64,000 bases of DNA from Crocodylus rhombifer. Its lineage: Eukaryota > Chordata > Crocodylia > Crocodylidae. The notes beneath the pieces are model-generated. The model saw only the letters and a list, made by a program, of their open reading frames with translations, was not told the DNA's origin and ran no database searches. Location of the stretch: assembly GCA_038503035.1 (NCBI GenBank), contig JAVSML010038744.1:1-64000 (forward strand). The letters run 5' to 3'. Positions 24,001 to 33,145 of the stretch are shown here, one piece after another (the first letter of the stretch is position 1; every line of letters begins with the position of its first letter). Both the position numbers and the translations under genes were made by a program.

Positions 24001-26330
24001 ACCACTGCCATCTACTGACTAGTTTCACTGTCAAAGCCTTCCACATTTGAGTCAGAACTGAATCCTGAAGTTCAATACAAGAAAAAGCAGATTCAAAGCA
24101 TCTTTACAAATATAAAATTAAGAGACCCTTGTTTAAAGCACTTGTATCAATAACAATTCACTATTAACTTCAGCTACACGCTACAGGAGAATAATAGAAG
24201 GAAACGTTTTTTTCATTAAGTTTGTACATACACATACTTCCCGACTGTGAAGAATTTACTTCTCATTCTTCTGTAATTTGTATATTAGACAAGACAGTAA
24301 TAGAAACATTTATTATTGATGCATCTTCTGAGGAATTATTAATTTCTGTGTTTTCAGAAAGAAATGTATAGATATCCAAAATATTTATTCAGTTCCATAA
24401 ACAAGATAAAAAAAATATGCTCAAGTTTATTTTAAAATCTCAGATCTTGTCAAAACATATTTATTCCAGGTCTACTTCCAAGCTTATGTTCAAATCAAAT
24501 GTCTTTCAAGAGCCAAAAAATAACCTCATGGCAGCCCCTAGTTTCTTCAAGTAGCAAATGCTTTCCATGTCTATTTCATTGTAACCAGCAAATACTGTAA
24601 CCACTGAAAGCAGCACAACCAATATTTCCTCCATAAAGAGAGCCAAACCCATAAAGAGAAATCTACGGGATTAAAGAACTGTGAACACACAAAAGAGCAA
24701 GCAAACCAGCTGACACAAAACTTGATGCAAAATGAGGCTTGAAGGTGTTTTTCATTTAATGAAAAACTTTGCATTAGCTATAATTAGGACACTGAGTACT
24801 GAAAACATAAATACAAGCATGTGGAAAGCTATTATAAAACAAAAGTTATCACTATTTTACAAGGTAAAAACCACTATATAATTACTTCAATCAAGTGGTA
24901 AATGCCGTGTAATTACAGTACATAGTTATTTGTCTCACGGTTTACATGGCAATAAAACAAGGTTACCTGTTACCAGATAAAACAAATTTAAAAGTTGACA
25001 GATGTTAGAAATATATTTTGACCTTGATACTAAATTTAACTGTGTTAAATCCATAATTAAACACATTATAGTAAATGTATTTCTGTTTCTAATATGCAGA
25101 TTATATAGTTATTTAACTCCCAGGGTCTGTCTCTGTCCAAATAATGACTGTGGACACCAGTCAGCACAGAGAGACCTACAGACACATTTCTTTGGGTGCA
25201 TAGCCTCCCACAGCTTCTTAGCTACACAAGACTACTTATTTAGAAGGAGATTATTTGGATGGTTAATAGTTTCATACTTTTTTTTTTTAAACAAATAGCA
25301 AAAATCACCAAGATTTGGGCCCCAAATTTTACTATCTGCATTGTTTATTGCACAGTGACTGGTTTCCAAACTGGGTTTGCATGCTTCTCTATAAGTATCG
25401 TTCCAGAAGGAAGGTTTTCCAGAAGTTACTCTCTTCAACCTTTACAGGTGATAACAGTAATTAGTCATACAGGGCTTTAAGTGAAACAAAGTAATAACCC
25501 CCCCCCACCCACAACTGCATGCGCATTCATACATGCACACACAGAGGAAGGTCTTCCCAACAAAACAGATTTTGAACTACTAAACTGACAACTCTATTGT
25601 ATTTGGCTTAATAAATCTATTATTTGCAATCAGGAAGGCATCCAACTCGACCTCAAGATCTCTGGTCAACTTTGCAGAAGTAGCACTTAAAAATAAAGAC
25701 ATCTTAATAGCAAACAATAAATTTATACCTGAAATGCGCTGATGTGTAACAAATGCCATGTTACTGCTTGCAGTCACTTTACCACACTTAAAATGTTTTT
25801 CAAATTCCGGTAACAAAAACCTGGACACTGTTTCTTGAAAGAAGCAGCCCACGTTGTCACCATCTTACTATTTTTTTTATTAAAAAATGCCCCCAGATTT
25901 ACAATCCGAGACAGTCATCAATTTCTCTGTAGCAAAGGAATGGTCATGCAAAAAGTGCACATTATAAAAATAATGTAAATTCCTAAGTATTTGTGCTTAA
26001 CTTGGTAGCCATCTGCCAAACAATTAATTTATGGTGCCCTGACTAGAATGTTTTTCTTCCTTAAAAAAAGATCAGTTGATTCCTACAGGATAAATCAATT
26101 TCCATGCAATATTTGTTGAGGAAATGGCAGACTTGTTCAGTAACGAAGCAGAAAAGGTGGAAAGTTGAATACATATTTTTGTTCTGTAATCAAGAAAGAA
26201 GTAGATACATCTATTTCATCACAATAAACACTACCACTTGAACAGTAACTCATCAGGAAGTTAAACAGAACCTCCTTAAGTTAGGCTTTTTTAAATTGGC
26301 ACATCTGAATATTTTGTATTCAGGAGACTC
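21040..26330. other. Long AT-rich, repeat-poor block
   Basis: About 5 kb with no recognised CR1 or hAT element, a marked contrast with the rest of the window. It includes a 14-base G run at 22214-22227, a GT-rich patch at 22261-22300, a 9-base C run near 25498-25506 and several A/T runs. The longest frames (for example 23541-23816 plus and 25580-25852 minus) have no recognisable domain. It may be intronic or contain conserved non-coding elements, but nothing here proves it. Confidence 0.5.
22214..22227 (+). repeat. Poly-G run, 14 bases
   Basis: An uninterrupted run of G in AT-rich sequence; prone to length change and sequencing error. Confidence 0.9.
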
Positions 26331-26369
26331 AGAAGAGCTGGCTGAGGTGCCTTCTTGATTCTTGGTGGG

Positions 26370-26445
26370 TATTTTTGATAAGCCTTGGACCTTTAGGAAA
26401 GTTCCAAGAGACTGAAAGAAGGTCAATATTTTGCCAGCATTTCAC
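26370..26445 (+). mobile_element. Old CR1 RT scrap
   Basis: Translation around GKVPRD-KKVNILPAF resembles the CR1 segment VPEDWKRANVVPIF that lies before the RT palm. Very short and decayed; it may belong to the same copy as 27295-27600. Confidence 0.4.
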
Positions 26446-26929
26446 AAGGATAAATTAGTGACTGATCATTAAAAAGGTATGCCAATCTGCTAGTGATGCC
26501 AGGCAAAACAGGAACAGATGATAAAGAAAAGAAAAAAGATCATACATGTTAGTTGTAAAATAAAGTGACACGCTTATGAAAACTAGACCTCGTCAATCCA
26601 AAAGGACTCTGCCAATTAATCTGGCAACTTTTTATGATGCTACAAACTTGGCTAAACAAAAGTAATAGATTTTGGCATGACATCTGATTTTGCATTGCAC
26701 AGTATTTTGATTAAGAAAATATAACCATTTAAAAAAAAAAACAAAAAAAACCTCCACAGTGCTCATTAAAGACTGGCTAATGGACCAGTGTGATGTGATC
26801 ATCACTAGAAACATCAAGAAAGGGCACACACAGGCATTTGCCATGCTGTTAATTTGCAGTGCAAAAGGTGTTTTCTGACACAGAGAACCCAGTATCAAAA
26901 AAAATCTGCACCAGAAAAAAGCAGGGCAG

Positions 26930-27197
26930 CGCACGTGGTGGTGGCAGTGTGCTGTCATGCTCTGGCTGCCAGCCAGGCTCTGGATCTCCACTGCTGGAGC
27001 TGCATGAAGCCCCTGGAGCCCTAGGTAAGGCTTCTGGGGCCAGCCTAGGTGCCAGCCCCAGCCTTCCCTACCCTACCCAGGGCAACTTGCCGCACATCAG
27101 AGTGCACATGCAGGGCACCCCAGGAACAACTAGCAGCAGGCACAAATATGCGCCACTATTTCTTCAAGGGGAACCCTCATTCCCACTCATGGGGAAC
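26930..27197 (-). repeat. GC-rich interspersed repeat, copy 2
   Basis: The reverse complement aligns with 13690-13960, including a GCACTCTG-TGTG-GGCA segment and the GGGTAGGG-AGGCTGGGGC block. It lies between two pieces of old CR1 sequence, consistent with insertion into that copy. The flanking sequence is AT-rich. Confidence 0.7.
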
Positions 27198-27289
27198 ACA
27201 TTGAGCACAAAAAATTATATTATTATACCTCTGGGTTGGCTACTGGTGCAACTGCTACAGGAATACAGTGCTCTCTTCTAACATCGCCA

Positions 27290-27600
27290 AAGGATACTGA
27301 AAAAATGGAAGGAGATCACAAATGAGCTACAAGGATGATTAAAGGACAGAAAACATGCTGAAGATCTCAATCTGAAGGTCTCAATCTGTTCAGTTTATCA
27401 GGAAAACGCCTAAGGAATGACTTGAATCCAATTTACAAGTACCTAAAAAAAGTAAAAAGATCCAATAGCTAGAAGTTGAAGCTCATCTGAAATAATAAAC
27501 TTTTTTTTTAATGTGGGCAGTTAGCCATTAAAATAACTTGTGATGGCTCCCCACCTTTGGAAACATTTGTAACTTTTTTCAGAAAAAAAAATACAACCCA
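27290..27600 (+). mobile_element. Old CR1 3' ORF2 fragment
   Basis: Translation shows an RMIKG segment and FSL-GKRLRNDLNPIYKYLKKV, matching the CR1 C-terminal blocks ATRMIKG and KRRLRGDLIATYKY. The following GAAGTTGAAGCT and CAGTTAGCCATTAAAATAAC phrases fit the next CR1 segment. The copy is old and full of stops. Confidence 0.65.
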
Positions 27601-27820
27601 TACTGCCCTGTCCCAAGCAAAGCTTGTTGGACTTTAGTTCAAATGTAAATTCATTCAGAAAAGTCCTAAGGCTTTCTGGAGCAGGGCAGCCTGATGATCA
27701 CAACAGTTCCTACAGATTTATAATTTATGAATCTATACAGAGCCAGATGCAGAGGGGGTGCAGTGGTGCAGTTACAGCCCCCTTTTGCTGTACTTCAGCT
27801 CTCAGTGCAGGTATGCCAGT

Positions 27821-27992
27821 AGCCCCTGCTTTTGCTTGGCTCTAGAGCTGAGGGGCTGAGCTCTGCTATTGCCACTCATCCCTTCCTTTCCCCTGCTGTC
27901 GAAATCAGCATGAAGGGGGAGTGGGGAGGGGGGACAGCAAACAACAGCAGCGTTCACCCCTGGGCTCTGGAGCCACACAAAAGCAGGGGCTC
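27821..27992. repeat. GC-rich inverted repeat (hairpin block)
   Basis: The arm at 27821-27856 (beginning AGCCCCTGCTTTTGC, then GGCTCTAGAGC) pairs with the arm at 27956-27992, separated by about 100 bases. It is probably the core of a GC-rich DNA-transposon derivative spanning roughly 27740-28070. Outer ends and target duplication were not resolved. Confidence 0.65.
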
Positions 27993-28120
27993 TGTCCTCA
28001 TTCTGCTCAGAGATCACTGCACATGCATGGCACAGCCACTGGAGGGACCACACCCCACCCTTAGCCTATTCCTTGATCTGCTATTAAATTTATATTAAAT
28101 AAGCAAGCTAACATGACTTC

Positions 28121-28454
28121 CAGGGATGTGAAAGGTCAAATGTTTAAATGCTACGTATATTTATCCTGGTAATGCAATACCAGTTAACATTTAGCATGGG
28201 CTGCAGTCCAGCAGGGAAGGGAAGTGGTATGGTGCCTCAGGAACAGGAAGGCAGCAGGGCAGGCAGGAGGGAGGGTGGGAGGGAGGAGTGAGGATCAGTA
28301 CCCATAACTTGGGAAGCACCCCACCACCAAAGGCCCCATGGGAGTGGCTCCCAGGAGCAGCTGTGTCTAAGCTGCTGTGTTATCAGTTAACCATCTAACC
28401 AAAAGTCAGAGGAGGTTAGACAGATAATTTTTTTAAGAATATTTACATCGCCTA
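28121..28454. mobile_element. hAT-like non-autonomous element, 334 bp
   Basis: Left end CAGGGATGTGAAA and right end the reverse complement of TAGGCGATGTAAA. The flanks ATGACTTC (28113-28120) and ATGGCTTC (28455-28462) match at 7 of 8. AGTTAAC motifs occur near both ends. The interior is GC-rich and contains the quadruplex motif at 28269-28283. Confidence 0.75.
28269..28283 (+). other. Canonical G-quadruplex motif
   Basis: Four GGG runs separated by single bases (GGGAGGGTGGGAGGG). Single-base loops predict a very stable parallel quadruplex. It lies inside the hAT-like element. Confidence 0.85.
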
Positions 28455-28464
28455 ATGGCTTCAT

Positions 28465-30660
28465 TATAAATTAGGAGTGCTGGCGTGCATCTGTATTTAG
28501 TACCAATCTGAACAAACTTCCATAATCTGGCAAACCACAAAGAGAAGCCACCTCTATGCTGTGGAGGTTTCCCAAGTACAGAAATCAAGTAAATGTATTA
28601 ACTTATTTTTTCAGACAAGAAGTAACTTGTGTAACCTTCCCCGACTAACAGGTAAACTAGGCCTGAATTTGGTACGTTGTGTGGAAAGCAGTTTGGATGC
28701 AGAAAGAGCTACACAAATGGCAAGAAAAAATAGTTTAATGCTCCACTTAGACTGTGGTTTAATCTGGAAACTGATTACAAAAGTGCAACAGTCAGTTTCC
28801 ATGGTTTGCTTCATTTCAATGATTCCATAGAAAGTGTGTCCATTTTTCAAATAAGATGTCGCAGGCAATACTCCAAAAAACTTGACATCCAAAAGTCAAG
28901 CTGTGTTCTTTTTCCCATATCAACAACAGTAGAAGCTTCTTTAAACTATCAGACTAAATTATGCCCTTAGACACATATGTATAATCACACTGTGTTCAAC
29001 AAATTCACACAGATCCGACTGGAACATCAGAAATAATTCTACTGAAGATGTATATGGAAGAGTTCAAATCACTCTATGTTGGATATGCACTGCTAACGGG
29101 GATGAAAAGCAGTAAATATTTTACTCACTGAAACAGACCCAACTCCAAAATCAAAGGCAGCAGTTTTACTGAGCGAGAGGAAGATATTTTTATCTCCTGA
29201 GGTTTGAGAATGCAAGGCACACACTACAAGTTTGCCCGTCTAAATCTGCATTTTAACAGTTGTAATAAGTATGCATTAACTCAATTATAAACTACACAAA
29301 TTTCAACCTAACCTCTATCTTGATTCTTGTAATTTTCCTTTGCTGGGCTACAAACCAAGTAGATTTTGCTCAAGATGGGACACTAAGAAAGATGCACCTT
29401 CCACACAATATGCTTGAAAGAGGATAATCAGTGAGTTGTCATTCAAAGCAAGAGAAGATCAATTCCTGCTGCAAACACATTTGCCTTCCCCAGCTGAAAG
29501 CTTATTATAGGGAAAGCTCACAATACAGAAAACATTTGAGGACAGAGAGAGCGAGCGCGCACGAGCGCCTCGACACACCCACGTTGGAACACATTAACAA
29601 ATGTCTGGCTGGTGCTAGCAGCAAATTTCTCCAACACAAGCTTTTCTTGGGACATAAATCATATATAAACAATACACTAACAGCCAAAACAATATGATGT
29701 CAGCAGCTTTTTTGTTTGCTATACTGTTACATATAAAATCTGTACCCCGTACAGTGTGGCAGCAAAATAGAAAAGCTTACAAGAATTATTTTAATGCTAT
29801 TCAGACAAATTCAAAACAGCTTGATTTGGAAAGTTTGGAATGATTCTGAAGTATGGGAGGCCTTTAAGGGACTTAGAGATGCTCTTGTGAGCCAAAGAGG
29901 CATAAACAAAATAAATTAAAAAAAACCAAATTCTAAATATGGGCGGATCTAAAGTTACAGCGAGCCAAAACGGAACAAAAAAATCTGCCTACTCTAGCAT
30001 GAACGTGGTAGCAAGCTAAAAATCTGTCAGACTTTACAATATAGAGAGAAAGACGGGAATACTTGTCAACATATGAATGTCTTTAAAAAGGAAAAGCAGC
30101 TATTAGCTTGTGTTTTAAAACCCTGTATTTTGTATATGAGCAACTATGTATGCCACACACTTCTATAACAAAACATTTCAATGTAGTACGTGTAAAACTC
30201 TGTTATTACTTGATATAAACTTTATGTTGAGATTAGTTATAAACTAAAGCTTATTTGATGTTGCACACTTCTATCTTGTGCAGACCATTTAGCAAATACT
30301 GGTACTTGGATATAAGATTCCCATTATCCACAAATAATACTTAGATTAGAGAGATGACAAATGCTCTAAACTCAGTCTGAAGGGAGTTAAGCATAAAACC
30401 AGCCTAAAGGATACAAATCTGATATGTGACACACAATGCAATATAAAACTATTTTCCCACAAACTGCATGTTTTTTCATGGCTGGATTTTAAAAACCACG
30501 GCTGGACAAACAACTCTGTCCAGCGTGGGGCTTCTGTTTAGACTGGGTAGCAGATCTAATATTCTGAATTGTTAAGAAAAGCCCAGTACTGCTGGAATGA
30601 AGTTGGAGTTTTTCAGAATACTGTTGTAATTCACTTCCTCTGGTAATGAAGCCCACAAAG
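28465..30660. other. AT-rich unique sequence, no gene seen
   Basis: No supported ORF. A CG-richer patch lies at 29545-29585. A short imperfect hairpin (CCACGGCTGGAC with GTCCAGCGTGG) lies near 30496-30528. Confidence 0.5.
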
Positions 30661-30669
30661 TGTCTAGGT

Positions 30670-30942
30670 CAGTGGTTCTCAACCTTTTTACACTCAACAC
30701 ATCCTCAGAAAATTCCACCTCTTTGTTTTCACTCATATTTTGACTATGGGAAAAGCAAATCCTCTTGTAAAGAACTCAGAAAAGAGCACAACAAGAATGT
30801 TTTAACACTATGGGTTCCTATTTGAAATTTCTGGGTTTATCTTGTGAGTTACATTTGCACACCTAACAGTACCAACATTACATGGCCCAAAGGATCCCAA
30901 GACACCCAAGAGTGCTGGCAGCATCCCGGTTGAGAATCACTG
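30670..30942. mobile_element. hAT-like element, 273 bp, old
   Basis: Left end CAGTGGTTCTCAACC and right end the reverse complement of CAGTGATTCTCAACC, matching at 14 of 15. The flanks GTCTAGGT and AACTAAAT share only four bases, including the central CTA, so the duplication has decayed or the edge is off by a base. AT-rich interior, no coding capacity. Confidence 0.75.
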
Positions 30943-31179
30943 AACTAAATATTTGACCCTCTATGTCATCTATGAAGAACACTAGACATTTGAAAACTTG
31001 CAAAAACATTACAGAAAGTTAAAATACTAACCTACCTGTCAACTGCAAAAGCAATACAGCCCAAAAAGGGATGCCCTAGAGAGCAGGGATATATGGAAAA
31101 TGACTGCTGGAAACCAGTTTATTTCAGTTGTGAACAATCTGAGCTGCAACAAACAAATACAATTATCACACAGAAATGC

Positions 31180-31470
31180 AAGATTAGCAGGGACCACAAA
31201 AGGGCATTTAGTCCATCCCCTAAAGCAGGATACAGTATGCCTAAGTTATTCCTGATGGACATTTGTCCAGATGGACATCTGCTCTTAATTTATAATGGAA
31301 GCAATTCTACAACTTCCCTAAACAGCCAATTCCGGTGTTTAGCAACCCCTTATTATAAAAAGCTTTGCCTGATATTTAATAGAAGTCGTATTTGCTACAA
31401 ATTAAGCCAATCATTTGTTATCCTACCCCCAAGCAGGCAGAGAACAATTGATTACTGTCCTTATGCTTGG
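31180..31470 (-). mobile_element. Old CR1 3' end (antisense)
   Basis: The plus strand reads as the antisense of a CR1 tail: a CATTTAGTCCATCCCC motif (sense strand, GATGGACTAAATG) followed by the antisense of ORF2's last codons around 31300-31450. It is the same type as 8207-8400. No intact frame. Confidence 0.65.
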
Positions 31471-31474
31471 TGAG

Positions 31475-31975
31475 AAAACTATTATTTCCTTCTCACACAC
31501 TTCCCCTTGTACACACAGTGTCTGCCATAAAAATTGCATAAAATTAATTTAATCTACTTGAGCTATTAAAAGGTGACAACAGCAAACAGTTGGTGAAATT
31601 GGCAAATGGAAATTTATTTGAACATATATTTTCCACCTTGTCCATAAATTATATGACATCACCTTTTTGTCCAATTTATTAAAAATTTGACCTCAATCCA
31701 TTAATTATAATACAAGTTCCCAAACATCTTTGGGTTCTTCCAGAGGCCTCCAAAGGCAGTAAAGAACAACATTTAGCATGCAGGATAGCTTTAAATTTAT
31801 AAATAGGAACACACACTAAACCTTCCAAGCTTTTTCTATAGTACATCATAAAAAAGATCAAGACCACTTTTGCTAAACTGTCTGCAACTGCTTTAAGAAA
31901 CATTATAACATTTTCCATTAACTCTTGTTCCTTTGAGAGAACCATTCCAACCAGAAGCAAATCAGGACCAATAGA
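31475..31975. other. AT-rich sequence between CR1 copies
   Basis: No gene or repeat recognised. The 109-codon minus-strand frame (31679-32008) ends in the CR1 tail and has no domain. Confidence 0.4.
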
Positions 31976-32070
31976 GAAGTAGGACTGGAAGAGACCTCCA
32001 GGGGTCATCTAGTCCACCCCTCTGCCTGAGGCAGGATCATCCCTATCCAATCCATCCCATACAAACCATA

Positions 32071-32078
32071 ATCTAAAC
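32071..32078. repeat. Target-site duplication, left (ATCTAAAC)
   Basis: Perfect match to 32621-32628 on the other side of the hAT-like element. Confidence 0.9.
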
Positions 32079-32620
32079 TAGGGGTCGGACAACATTTTTG
32101 GGCAGAGTGCCAAAAACACCCCAACCTCAACTTGTAAGATGTTGGCATGCTAGGGGCAAAGGACAGGGGAGCTGCAGGGGGCCCAATCCTTGTTGTGGCA
32201 GTGCAGCCCTGCCCCTTCCTTGCCATCTGCCCAAAGGCATGTGTACACCCACTGCCAGCAGCGAGCCAGGTCTGGGTCCTGCAGACCTCAGTACAGCAGC
32301 TTGCTGCCACTGCCTCTTACGAGCAGCCCAGGCTCCCTGGCAGGTGGCGGGGCCTGCCCACAGCCCAGGCAGGCTGTAGCAGGCAGCCAGGAGGCTGCAA
32401 GTTGCTCCACCAAGGTCTGCAGAGCCCTGGCCCAGCTTGTTGCTGGTGGCGGGTACACGTGTGCCTCAGAGCAGATGGCAAGGGAGTTGTGAGGGGCCTG
32501 ATCCTTGTTGTGGCAGCACAGCCCCAGCCCCTTCTCCACCATCCACCCCAAGGCATATGTGCCAAGGAAAATGCCTTTGCATGCCATGCTGGCACGTGTG
32601 CCAGAGGTTGCCAACCCCTA
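32079..32620. mobile_element. hAT-like non-autonomous element, 542 bp, inside CR1
   Basis: Ends TAGGGGTCGGACAAC and the reverse complement of TAGGGGTTGGCAAC, with a perfect 8-bp duplication ATCTAAAC. The interior is strongly GC-rich. It contains both a direct repeat (about 32164-32240 and 32490-32560, each with an ATCCTTGTTGTGGCAG core) and an inverted repeat (about 32237-32310 with 32385-32460, each reading LLPPL/VHPLP-like in opposite strands). Several overlapping frames of 90-160 codons arise from this GC-rich structure and are not genes. Confidence 0.9.
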
Positions 32621-32880
32621 ATCTAAACTCTACATATGACTACCATCAATCTTGATAACAGACTTAGCTAGCACCTTAACTTGCAACAGCTAAAGCAGGG
32701 AAACCAGGGTAGTCAACGTCCTGCTACTATGAAACATTGTCACCCTATGCTCAAGGAATCCTGGAGAAAGGGCCACACCCCCTACTACAAAGGAAGACTA
32801 AACCCCCCACAGTTCATACCACTCTGACCATGGGGTAAATTCCTCCCTGATCCAAATCTGGGGATCAGTCTGACACTAGG

Positions 32881-32960
32881 TAAAGGGGTAAGACCCTCTA
32901 GCCTGGAACCACTGGCTTTGTAAAGGGGTAAGACCCTCTAGCCTGGAACCACTGGCTTTG
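32881..32960. repeat. Perfect 40-bp tandem duplication
   Basis: 32881-32920 is repeated without a mismatch at 32921-32960, inside the 3' UTR of the decayed CR1. A perfect copy within an otherwise heavily mutated element points to a recent slippage or duplication event, or an assembly artefact. Confidence 0.97.
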
Positions 32961-33145
32961 TGCCCAGCAGGAGCACTGGCACACCCCAGTAAAGTCCTCA
33001 GTTTTGGCTGCAGCTAACACCTAATGCCTCTGAGGGAAGCTTAAAAACATCTTGACATTTACCAGAAAAGCAGGGAGGGAGTAGGCAACCAGCAAAGCAT
33101 AGAAGCAAGGGAAATACTCATAGTAGAACACAGGCATAGCAATGC

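Noticed and set aside
25580..25852. 90-codon minus-strand frame considered as a possible exon
   Set aside because: Balanced composition but no recognised domain and no convincing splice sites at its ends.
32147..32626. Overlapping frames of 90-159 codons on both strands
   Set aside because: They lie inside a GC-rich hAT-like element with internal repeats, where stops are rare by composition.
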